A stretch of DNA of 64,000 nucleotides, from contig NZ_BLTJ01000012.1 of the NCBI RefSeq assembly GCF_013282095.1, positions 1-64,000 on the forward strand. The letters run 5' to 3'. The position numbers and the translations under genes are program-made. The notes beneath the pieces were generated by a model. That model saw only the letters and a list, made by a program, of their open reading frames with translations. It did not search any database and was not told the origin of the DNA. How positions within the stretch are numbered: the first letter of the stretch is position 1; each line of letters begins with the position of its first letter. Positions 42,494 to 50,382 of this stretch are shown here, one piece after another. This stretch comes from Enterocloster alcoholdehydrogenati (GTDB lineage: Bacteria > Bacillota > Clostridia > Lachnospirales > Lachnospiraceae).

Positions 42494-42526
42494 AAAATCC
42501 CCCCGGAATCATTCTGGGGGGATTTT
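42494..42526. terminator. Bidirectional rho-independent terminator
   Basis: AAAATCCCCCC (42494-42504) and GGGGGGATTTT (42516-42526) form an 11-bp perfect stem with flanking A and T tracts, between the convergent genes at 41704-42453 and 42536-44926. Confidence 0.9.
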
Positions 42527-42535
42527 CTTATTCTC

Positions 42536-44926
42536 TTATTTTGAACCGGCCGCAAAACCCTGCTCTTCATCCAGCCCTTCCTTCATCTCGTCTCCAGCTG
42601 CAGCCTCCTCCGCCAGCCACTCCGCTTTCTTCTCTCTCCGTTTCACAGGAAAAATCACCTGGGCCTTAAACAGGTCACCGTCAATTATGATCTTAAACTG
42701 GCCGTTCTGCAGCTGGGTCAGGCTTCTTGCAATGGACAGGCCCAGGCCGCTTCCTTCCGTGGTCCGGGCCACATCTCCCCGCACGAAACGCTCGGTCAGT
42801 TCATCCGGGCTTATGTTTAACGGTTTCTCGGATATGTTTTTCATGGTAAATACCGCCGTATCCTCTTCTTCCTTTACGTCCACATAGACCCGGCTTCCCT
42901 CCTGGGCGTACTTAAAGGCATTGGTGTAGAGATTTTCCAGAACTCTCCAAAGACGCCTTCCGTCAGCCCGGATGATCATTACCTCTTCCGGCAGATCCTG
43001 TATCAGCTCCAGACGGCGCAGGGCAAAACGCTCCTCAAACTCACCGTTGGTCTGCTGCACCAGTTCCACCAGATTGATATCTGAAATCTCCAGCTTCAGG
43101 TTTCCGGAGCTGGCTTTGGACGCCTCTACCAGATCCTCCGTCAGCGTCTTTAACCGCTGGGACTTCTGGTCTAATACCTCCAGATATGCCGCAATCTTAG
43201 GATCCTGGATCTTCTGACGTTTCAGCAGATCTACATAGTTGATAATAGATGTAAGAGGTGTCTTGATGTCATGGGAGACATTGGTGATCAGATCCGCCTT
43301 CAGACGTTCGCTCTTTACCTTTTCCTGAAGAGCCGTATCCAGACCGCTGGTAATATTGTTGATATGCTCGCCCATCTTCTTTTCCTTGCCCGTCAGAACC
43401 TCTGTGTTCAGTCGGTATCCCGTGTCACCGGTGGAAATAGTGCTGATGGCCTGATCCAGCATATCTCTCTGGCAGGACTCGCGAAACAGCCGGTGGAATA
43501 CCCAGCCGTCGATTCCTGCAAAAAGTGCAAGAACCACATAATACATAATACGGTAACTGATCCGCTCCCCCCTTGTTGCAAACAGAAAAAGGATGAGCCA
43601 CATCATAAAGCCGTTGCAGGCCAGAAAGAGCAGGTAGCAAAACGCCGCTCCCGCCGCATAGCTGGCCTTTTGGCGGTAGGTTTTGCAGGCCTGAGCAGCC
43701 CGTTTTCCCAGACTGCCCTTCCATAGAGTACCTGCCTTATACCTCCTCAGAAGGCTGAACCCGCAAAGAATGCCGCAGCCGTAAAAGATCAGATACCGGA
43801 GCAGCTTATTCCAGAACGGCAGATGCTCCTCATTCACAAACAGACCGATAACCATCATACCCATCCGTTTTCCCCAGATAAGGAGCGCAGCAGCCGCCAC
43901 AGCTCCTATCAGGATGCACAGTTCCGTAGGAATCCGATCAATAGGGTAAAGGCGTATCTCACTATCAAGGCTGTCTGTATGGCCTGACAGGAACATAAGC
44001 CATACCAGCGTTGCAAAAAATCCGATAAAGCCTACGATCACTCCGCCCATTCCCATGATAAAGGCATTTCTCACGCTGTGGTACTGGGCAGACGCAGCAG
44101 AATAGCTGTCATTATAGGGATAAGTGGTATCTACTGAAACTACCAGATAATTCTGGTCATTGTTATTAGGGTTCCAGGTCTCCAAAAGAGCCGCCGCATC
44201 CTCAGGAATCACAGCCAGATTGGTATCCATTCGTATGGTATTTCCGGGAATGAACAGGTATTTTCCAAATCCCCTCAGTTCATCCAGCGTCATGTCAGGA
44301 ACATTGGTATATACCGTCTCCACACCCTCATCACTTTTATAGACAACGCGGAACCTCACATTTGTCTCATGTTCCATGAAATTATAATAGATGGAGTAAT
44401 ACTGTCCCAGACATTCCAGCACATCCAGCGCCAGTTCTTCCTTTGTCATCCGCGTTTCCATCTGGCCGGTGCTTAAAAAATCAAGGCTGGGGTTTAAAAA
44501 CTGAACCGTTACCTCCATGTCGTCATCATCCATGGACATAGGAGAACCCTGCACCGTGAAATTGTCTCCCAGATAGTACCCGCGGACTCTCGCATAGCGC
44601 ACGATCTGATCCAGAGTCCAGTCCTCATCCACTCCCGGACCGTCGGTAAGCCGCACCACCGGCTTGCTCATATCCAGCTGCCCGTTTGTCTCAAACAGGT
44701 CCTTATAGCCAATATAGGTGAAAATATTTCTTATATCCTCTCCCAGTTTCAGGCAGAAGGTATCCGAATCTTCATAACTGTCCTCATATACCCAGCTGAT
44801 TCCTTTTCCGTATCCGCCGTTATAATACATGGCGCCAATGCCTGCCAGGGCCATGGCAAGAAAGATCAGGGACAATAGGGATAAAACTGCCTTTTGCAGA
44901 CGCATTTTCTTTCTGTTTTGTTCCAT
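42536..44926 (-). CDS. Membrane sensor histidine kinase with large extracytoplasmic domain
   Basis: A 796-residue kinase. A helix at ~12-32 is followed by a ~255-residue extracytoplasmic domain (35-288) I cannot name. Then five more hydrophobic segments come at about 289-313, 336-362, 375-392, 425-450 and 456-476. The transmitter has phospho-His552 (LITNVSHDIKTPLTSI), an N box in LYTNAFKYA, and GSGLGLSIARSLTQLQNG. The tail is acidic (residues ~765-796). It starts 8 bp after its response regulator. The combination of a big sensor domain and a multi-helix membrane module suggests it senses an envelope or membrane signal, but this is inference. Confidence 0.92.
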   Translation of the reverse strand: MEQNRKKMRLQKAVLSLLSLIFLAMALAGIGAMYYNGGYGKGISWVYEDSYEDSDTFCLKLGEDIRNIFTYIGYKDLFETNGQLDMSKPVVRLTDGPGVDEDWTLDQIVRYARVRGYYLGDNFTVQGSPMSMDDDDMEVTVQFLNPSLDFLSTGQMETRMTKEELALDVLECLGQYYSIYYNFMEHETNVRFRVVYKSDEGVETVYTNVPDMTLDELRGFGKYLFIPGNTIRMDTNLAVIPEDAAALLETWNPNNNDQNYLVVSVDTTYPYNDSYSAASAQYHSVRNAFIMGMGGVIVGFIGFFATLVWLMFLSGHTDSLDSEIRLYPIDRIPTELCILIGAVAAAALLIWGKRMGMMVIGLFVNEEHLPFWNKLLRYLIFYGCGILCGFSLLRRYKAGTLWKGSLGKRAAQACKTYRQKASYAAGAAFCYLLFLACNGFMMWLILFLFATRGERISYRIMYYVVLALFAGIDGWVFHRLFRESCQRDMLDQAISTISTGDTGYRLNTEVLTGKEKKMGEHINNITSGLDTALQEKVKSERLKADLITNVSHDIKTPLTSIINYVDLLKRQKIQDPKIAAYLEVLDQKSQRLKTLTEDLVEASKASSGNLKLEISDINLVELVQQTNGEFEERFALRRLELIQDLPEEVMIIRADGRRLWRVLENLYTNAFKYAQEGSRVYVDVKEEEDTAVFTMKNISEKPLNISPDELTERFVRGDVARTTEGSGLGLSIARSLTQLQNGQFKIIIDGDLFKAQVIFPVKRREKKAEWLAEEAAAGDEMKEGLDEEQGFAAGSK

Positions 44927-44934
44927 AGGCCCAC

Positions 44935-45630
44935 CTACTGTTTCTCGATCTTATATCCTACGCCCCAGACTACCTTAAGATACTTCGGCTCTCTGGGATT
45001 GATCTCGATCTTCTCACGGATATGGCGGATATGGACAGCCACTGTATTATCCGCGCCGATGGCCTCCTCATTCCAGATCTGCTCATAGATCTCGTCAATG
45101 GAAAATACCTTTCCCGCATTCTTTACCAGCAGCAGGAGGATATTATATTCGATGGGAGTCAGCTTGATGGGATCTCCGTCTACAGACACCTCTTTGTTAT
45201 CATCATTGATCTGAAGGCCTCCGCATTTGTAGACCTGATCCTGCTCCTGCTGACTTAAATTGCCAAGCTGGGTATACCGGCGCAGCTGAGACTTCACCCT
45301 GGCTACCAGTTCTAATGGATTGAACGGCTTTGTAATATAATCGTCAGCCCCGATATTCAGCCCCAGAATCTTGTCCGCATCCTCTGACTTTGCAGATAAA
45401 ATGATAATAGGGATACTGCTGTTTTCCCTTACCTTAAGAGTGGTGCGTATGCCGTCAAGCCCCGGCATCATCACATCCAGGATCAGAAGATCCGCCGTAT
45501 TGTTTTCCAGGTATTCCAGCGCCTCATAACCGTCATAGGTTTTGATCACCTTATAGCCTTCCCCTGTCAGATAAATATCAATGGCTTCCACGATCTGCTT
45601 GTCATCATCACATACAAGAATGGTCTGCAT
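44935..45630 (-). CDS. OmpR/PhoB-family response regulator
   Basis: A 231-residue regulator. The receiver has Asp8-Asp10, phospho-acceptor Asp52 (LLILDVMMPG) and the Lys in YITKPFNPLELVARV. The C-terminal winged helix has GDPIKLTPIEYNILLLLVKNAGKVFSIDEIYEQIW and VAVHIRHIREKIE, ending KVVWGVGYKIEKQ. ATG 45630 follows GGGAGGGAATACG; a longer frame upstream is not supported. It precedes its kinase by 8 bp. The YycF/WalR-like sequence style and the nearby NlpC/P60 cell-wall lipoprotein gene hint at envelope control, though a terminator separates the two units. Confidence 0.95.
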   Translation of the reverse strand: MQTILVCDDDKQIVEAIDIYLTGEGYKVIKTYDGYEALEYLENNTADLLILDVMMPGLDGIRTTLKVRENSSIPIIILSAKSEDADKILGLNIGADDYITKPFNPLELVARVKSQLRRYTQLGNLSQQEQDQVYKCGGLQINDDNKEVSVDGDPIKLTPIEYNILLLLVKNAGKVFSIDEIYEQIWNEEAIGADNTVAVHIRHIREKIEINPREPKYLKVVWGVGYKIEKQ

Positions 45631-45718
45631 TCGTATTCCCTCCCGTTTTTCTATGTACTTCTGATATTTATGGCAGCGAGGCAGAAGCCTTGCGGCATAC
45701 CTCACCCGCTGTCTCCGT

Positions 45719-45763
45719 AAAAAAACACATCCGCAGGCCAGACGCCAGGCCCGCGGATGTGTT
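45719..45763 (-). terminator. Rho-independent terminator of the NlpC/P60 gene
   Basis: On the minus strand AACACATCCGC / GCGGATGTGTT form an 11-bp stem (45763-45753 with 45734-45724) followed by seven T bases (45725-45719). Confidence 0.9.
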
Positions 45764-45804
45764 ATGGCTGCGTTTCTCTTCCTGAAAGACGGCTGTCCGT
45801 CTGT

Positions 45805-47397
45805 TTAGAAGATTCTCCACGCACAGATAAAGTTGCTTCTCCACCACTGGCTTAAGCTTCTGTGTACCACCCGTCCGTTACTGGAGGACGCGTCAATGAC
45901 TGTGCCGCCGCCTGCCGCGATACCTACATGGCCGTTTACCACTACGATGTCTCCGGCCTGAATATCATTGAAGTTGGTGATCTTGGTGTATCGTCCCGCA
46001 TTGCGCCAGCCGGAAGAGGTCATATAACTTTGGCGGACGCCGGCCTGGTTCAGACACCAGTATACAAAGCCGGAACAGTCAAAGGAGTTTGGTCCCTTTG
46101 CGCCCCATACATAAGGACTTCCGATCTTGGAGGACGCCGCAGAAATCAGCGCTGATACACCGGAGCCCGACGGCACCTTAGGCGCAGAAGAGGAACCGCC
46201 CTGATTTCCCTTATTTCCGGAACTTCCCTTGTTCCCGCCCTTATTGCCGCTTTGGCCGGAACTGCCTCCAGTGGAGCCTGCCGCCGGACGCTTTACATGG
46301 TCGCCGGTCAGCTTTGCCATGGTCTGCACGCCTACCTGACCGTCTGCGGACAGTCCGTTGCGGGACTGGAAGTTCTTAACCGCCTGCTCTGTCACCTCGC
46401 CGTAGTAGCCGGTAACATTAGCAGAATTGAGATAACCGTACTTGCTTAAAAGCTGCTGCACTCTTGTAACAGAGTCACCCTGCTCGCCCAGCATCAGACC
46501 GTTTGGTCTGGCAGACGGGTCATTTAGGGCGATACGGGTAGAGGGGCCAAGGTAACCGTCTACCACCTGGTCGTTTCTGGCCTGGAACTGCTTGACAGCG
46601 ATCACAGTATCCTGTCCGTAAGCGCCGTCCGGAGTGGTAGTCAGATATCCCAGTTCCTTCAGACGCTCCTGGCAGGCCAGTACCACTTCGCTCTTTTCAC
46701 CATAAGAGAGATAATTCGGTTTGATTTCGTCACTGTACAGCAAGTTATATGTCTTTTTTCCCACCGTGCCGTCAGGATTCAGACCGTTGACCTCCTGGAG
46801 TTTGATTACAGCTGCCTCCGTGGAATCGCCGAAATTTCCCGTAACCTGATCTGCCTTTGCCAGATATCCCAGCTCGTAGAGACGCTGCTGGATCCGCTTG
46901 ATATCATCTCCCTCTGTCCCCTTGGAAACAGCGTAATACTTTGCATCCTCTGCCATCAGGGCATCCCATGTGGCATCGCCCACAATACCATCCTGAGGCA
47001 TACCGTTCTGTCTCTGGAAATGCTTTACCGCCTGCAGCGTGGCCTGACCGAAATAGTCCGTGGGTTCATCGTTGTCCATAAAGCCCAGATCCATCAGACG
47101 CTGCTGCAGCTTTTTTACGATCTCATGACGGACGCCCTCTCTCAGGTATTCCGGTGCCGGTTCCGCATCCTCCGGCAGCTCTACGTCCTCCAGATCCGGC
47201 AGGATCTGACCTCCCAGTCCCAGGGGTGCGATGTCCTCTGTCTCCCCCTGTGGCTCTGAGGCTGCCTGAGCCGGCGTGGCTGTCCCAGATGTTTTGGCGG
47301 TATCCGCTGAGCAGCCTCCAAGCGCCAGCAAAGCAGCCAGAGAGCCGGAAATCAGGGCATATCTAAGGTATGTTCTGTATCTAAATCTTTGGTTCAT
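45805..47397 (-). CDS. Cell-wall lipoprotein with four peptidoglycan-binding repeats and NlpC/P60 endopeptidase
   Basis: A 530-residue surface enzyme. The lipobox LALGGC places the lipidated Cys at 29. Four PG_binding_1 repeats follow at about 85-345 (for example VKKLQQRLMDLGFMDNDEP...FGQATLQAVKHFQRQNG and RVQQLLSKYGYLNSANV...YGEVTEQAVKNFQSRNG). A flexible Gly/Ser/Asn/Lys linker (GNKGGNKGSSGNKGN) leads to the NlpC/P60 domain with Cys441 (SFDCSGFVYW) and His490 (VNGHVGIAAG). It would cut gamma-D-glutamyl bonds or stem-peptide links in peptidoglycan. GGAAGG is unusually far (15 bp) from the ATG. It is monocistronic, with a strong terminator after it. Confidence 0.94.
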   Translation of the reverse strand: MNQRFRYRTYLRYALISGSLAALLALGGCSADTAKTSGTATPAQAASEPQGETEDIAPLGLGGQILPDLEDVELPEDAEPAPEYLREGVRHEIVKKLQQRLMDLGFMDNDEPTDYFGQATLQAVKHFQRQNGMPQDGIVGDATWDALMAEDAKYYAVSKGTEGDDIKRIQQRLYELGYLAKADQVTGNFGDSTEAAVIKLQEVNGLNPDGTVGKKTYNLLYSDEIKPNYLSYGEKSEVVLACQERLKELGYLTTTPDGAYGQDTVIAVKQFQARNDQVVDGYLGPSTRIALNDPSARPNGLMLGEQGDSVTRVQQLLSKYGYLNSANVTGYYGEVTEQAVKNFQSRNGLSADGQVGVQTMAKLTGDHVKRPAAGSTGGSSGQSGNKGGNKGSSGNKGNQGGSSSAPKVPSGSGVSALISAASSKIGSPYVWGAKGPNSFDCSGFVYWCLNQAGVRQSYMTSSGWRNAGRYTKITNFNDIQAGDIVVVNGHVGIAAGGGTVIDASSSNGRVVHRSLSQWWRSNFICAWRIF

Positions 47398-47507
47398 GAA
47401 AATACACTTGATCCTTCCTTTGTATCATGGGGCTCTTAATCCTCAGCCCGCATCTTAACACTTACCTGGTTATAATATCATATTCCAGGGTAAATAGCGA
47501 GATTTTT

Positions 47508-48206
47508 TTATGGAAGCAGGCTTTTTGGCCTTTGGGAATGGCCTGGAGCCTTCATCTTTTTACCGCTTCTTCCAAAGGGCTTTCTCTTAAAAAACGGCAC
47601 CTTGGCAGCCGCCGCTTCTGCCTGTCCGCTCTTCTGGAAGGATCGGATTACTTCGTCCAGCTGACGAAAACGCTCCTCCTCCTTCCGATCCGCAGACTGC
47701 AGAAGAAACTCCATTTCCCCGGAGAGTTTTTCGTTTACAAGACTGCTGATATCCTGGCTCAGTTTCTCGTTATTGACCTCCAGAGCCCGTCCTATGATCA
47801 GGTTCATAATCTGCTGGAACTGGGCCATCTTATCCTCCATAGAGATCACAGGGGCCGTTTCCGTCTGAACCGTGCTTAAAGCTGCCAGACGCTCTTCCTC
47901 CCTGATCCCCCTCAATGCGGCATCCATATCCTGCTCCAGAAGCTCGTCCGTCAGCTGGGCTCCATTTTCCCCATCCTTCTTAAGAACCTGATTTAAGGCG
48001 TGTTTAATGGCCTTCAGCTGATACCCCTTTTCCTTTAAGCTCTTTACCTGCTTAAACATCCTGATATGCAGATCCGTATAATACCGGTGCCCCATTTCAT
48101 TTCGGGGAATATCAAGTTCCAGTTCCTCTTCCCAGTATCTTAATACATGGGCCTCCACATCCACCTTTCTGGACGCGTCCGATATAAGATAATGTACTTC
48201 ATCCAT
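47508..48206 (-). CDS. MerR-family regulator with coiled-coil C-terminus
   Basis: A 232-residue protein. Residues 5-75 are a MerR winged helix: YLISDASRKVDVEAHVLRYWEEELELDIPRNEMGHRYYTDLHIRMF, with the alpha2 recognition part and RYWE wing. Residues ~80-210 are charged and helical (MEDKMAQFQQIMNLIIGRALEVNNEKLSQ), likely a coiled coil, and the C-terminus is basic (FFKRKPFGRSGKKMK). No effector-binding domain of classic MerR proteins is present, so it may be structural or act in chromosome or cell-shape functions as RacA-type relatives do. ATG 48206 has AAGGAGAG seven bases before it. Confidence 0.87.
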   Translation of the reverse strand: MDEVHYLISDASRKVDVEAHVLRYWEEELELDIPRNEMGHRYYTDLHIRMFKQVKSLKEKGYQLKAIKHALNQVLKKDGENGAQLTDELLEQDMDAALRGIREEERLAALSTVQTETAPVISMEDKMAQFQQIMNLIIGRALEVNNEKLSQDISSLVNEKLSGEMEFLLQSADRKEEERFRQLDEVIRSFQKSGQAEAAAAKVPFFKRKPFGRSGKKMKAPGHSQRPKSLLP

Positions 48207-48363
48207 AGCTGTTCTCTCCTTCACACCACTTAATGTAAAGATCCTCCGCCGTGCTTCGCGCGGTCCGGTCCGACCTTACTTTTAATGTATGCGTTGAGAA
48301 GAAGTATTATGACTGAATTTTATATCGAAAAATGGAACCGCCCGGGTAAGAAGCAGTATGATG

Positions 48364-49722
48364 CTACCCCTCCTGATTTCCGCCCTGAGGCCGTGCTGCG
48401 TTTACGAACTTGGTGTACTCCGGCTTCCAGATCAGGTTCACCGTACCGATGGGGCCGTTTCGCTGTTTTGCTATAATAACTTCAGCCTCGTTGGGGTGCT
48501 CCGTATCTTTATTATAGTAATCGTCACGGTATAAGAACATAACCACGTCCGCATCCTGCTCAATAGCTCCCGACTCTCGAAGATCCGAAAGCATGGGACG
48601 GTGGTCGGTACGTGTCTCGCAGGCACGGGACAGCTGGGACAGGGCGATCACAGGGGCATGAAGCTCTCTTGCAATGGCCTTTAAGGAGCGGGAAATCTCA
48701 GAGATCTCCTGCTGTCGGTTGTCGCTGCCACCCTTTTTGCTTCCGCTCATAAGCTGCAGATAATCAATAATCACAAGGCTTAATCCATATTCCAATTTCA
48801 TTTTCCTGCACTTGGAGCGAAGTTCCGTGATTGAAATACCGGGTGTATCATCGATAATCAGCTTGGAGTTGCCGATTACGCCTACGCCCTCTACCACTGC
48901 GTCCCAGTCCGCGTCCGTCAGCGTGCCAGTACGCAGCTTCTGGGCATCCACATTGGACTCCATGGACAGCATACGGTTTACCAGCTGTTCCTTTGACATC
49001 TCCAGGCTGAATACCATACAGGGCAGATTTTTGCGCACAGATACATAATCCACCACATTCAGCACAAAAGCCGTCTTACCCATGGAAGGACGGGCTGCGA
49101 TCAGGATAAAATCCGAGGGCTGAAAGCCGGACAGCTTGTAATCCAGGTCAATAAAGCCGGAGGGAATACCTGTAACGGTTCCCTGACTGCGATAAGCGTC
49201 CTCAATCTTTTCCAGTACATTGATGGCCACCTGCTTAATAGGCACAAATTCCTGTCCGCTTTTGTTCTGAAGCAGGTCAAACACGGATTTCTCCGTATCT
49301 GCCAGAATATTTTCCAGAGGTTCTTTGCCCGCATAGCAGGCGTTTGCAATCTCCACTGTGGTCTTGATCAGACGGCGCAGCACTGCCTTTTCGCTGACAA
49401 TGTTGGCATAGGACTTAACGTTTGCCGAGGTAGGCACCATTGTGATGATATCCCGGACAAAATCCAGGCTGCTGACCTCCGGCGGCACATCCTTTTCCTT
49501 TAAGCGGTCCTGGAGCGTCACCAGGTCTACGGGTTTTCCCTCATTAAACAGCTCCACCATGGCATCAAACATGATACCGTACTGCTGCTGGTAAAAATCG
49601 CCTCCCGTAATAATCTCCGATGCCGCGATCACCGCCTCCCGGTCCATAAGCATGGAGCCGATAACCGACTGCTCCGCCTCCAGGCTATGAGGGAGCACCC
49701 GCTTGATCAGGGCCTCTTCCAT
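48364..49722 (-). CDS. dnaB: Replicative DNA helicase DnaB
   Basis: A 452-residue hexameric helicase of the replication fork (called DnaC in B. subtilis). The N-terminal primase-interacting domain starts LPHSLEAEQSVIGSML. The RecA-like domain has Walker A in IAARPSMGKTAFVLNV (~residue 205), Walker B in LVIIDYLQLMSG, and the downstream LSQLSRACETRTDHRPMLSDLRESGAIEQDADVVMFLYR that is diagnostic of DnaB. AAGGAGG precedes ATG. No intein is present. It lies after rplI and gdpP in the order conserved in Firmicutes. Confidence 0.98.
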   Translation of the reverse strand: MEEALIKRVLPHSLEAEQSVIGSMLMDREAVIAASEIITGGDFYQQQYGIMFDAMVELFNEGKPVDLVTLQDRLKEKDVPPEVSSLDFVRDIITMVPTSANVKSYANIVSEKAVLRRLIKTTVEIANACYAGKEPLENILADTEKSVFDLLQNKSGQEFVPIKQVAINVLEKIEDAYRSQGTVTGIPSGFIDLDYKLSGFQPSDFILIAARPSMGKTAFVLNVVDYVSVRKNLPCMVFSLEMSKEQLVNRMLSMESNVDAQKLRTGTLTDADWDAVVEGVGVIGNSKLIIDDTPGISITELRSKCRKMKLEYGLSLVIIDYLQLMSGSKKGGSDNRQQEISEISRSLKAIARELHAPVIALSQLSRACETRTDHRPMLSDLRESGAIEQDADVVMFLYRDDYYNKDTEHPNEAEVIIAKQRNGPIGTVNLIWKPEYTKFVNAARPQGGNQEG

Positions 49723-49791
49723 GATTTGTTCCTCCTTCTATTTTCCCTTACATTCCTTTGCCCGGCCGTTTCTCTTCCCGGCCCAACGCAC

Positions 49792-49831
49792 GGCGGCGCA
49801 ACGCTTCCATTGCAGAAAACGATGCGCCGCC
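49792..49831 (-). promoter_or_regulatory. Hairpin between rplI and dnaB
   Basis: GGCGGCGCA (49792-49800) pairs perfectly with TGCGCCGCC (49823-49831) over a 22-nt loop. No T-run follows on the minus strand, so it is more likely an mRNA processing or stability element than a terminator. Confidence 0.5.
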
Positions 49832-49867
49832 CTCTTGTGATTCCTTCTGCCCTCAGGCAAGGCCCAT

Positions 49868-50314
49868 TTATGCTTCCACTACCTTCACAGCCAGCTTTGC
49901 AGTTACCTCTTTATGAAGCTTTACCGACACCTCGAAGCTTCCAATGGCTTTAATGGGATCATTTAAAACAATCTTCTTCTTGTCAATATCCAGTCCCAGC
50001 TGCTCGGCTGCGGCCTTTGCAATCTCCCTGGAGGAAACAGCGCCGAAGGCCCGTCCGCCCTCTCCGGCCTTGATAGAAACAGTAACTGCAGACTTTTCGA
50101 TCTTCTCTCCCAGTTCCTTTGCCGCCGCCAGCTGCTCAGCCGCGATCCTGGCGTCATTTGCCTTCTGAAGTTTTAAATCATTTAAGTTCTTAGCTGTAGC
50201 CTCTACACCCAGTTTCTTTGGCAGGATAAAGTTTCTGGCATAGCCGTCATTTACTTTCACTACCTGCCCCTTTTTACCAAGCGCCTTTACATCCTCTAAT
50301 AATACAATTTCCAT
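49868..50314 (-). CDS. rplI: 50S ribosomal protein L9
   Basis: A 148-residue L9 protein. The N-terminal rRNA-binding domain has [40 protein letters not shown], with the classic bL9 signature (G-x2-[GN]-x4-V-x2-G-[FY]-x2-N-[FY]-L). A long helix follows and then the C-terminal domain ([31 protein letters not shown]). It sits between gdpP and dnaB. AAAGGATG precedes the ATG. Confidence 0.98.
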   Translation of the reverse strand: MEIVLLEDVKALGKKGQVVKVNDGYARNFILPKKLGVEATAKNLNDLKLQKANDARIAAEQLAAAKELGEKIEKSAVTVSIKAGEGGRAFGAVSSREIAKAAAEQLGLDIDKKKIVLNDPIKAIGSFEVSVKLHKEVTAKLAVKVVEA

Positions 50315-50382
50315 GTTTTTACATCCTTTCTTTCCGGGATATCCTCAGAATCTTTTTTATACAGCATTTGTGAGAAAGCAGC

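Noticed and set aside
46190-46270. Short internal repeats in the NlpC/P60 gene (GNKG units)
   Set aside because: These encode a flexible linker and are not a CRISPR or mobile element; no array of equal repeats and spacers exists anywhere in the window.
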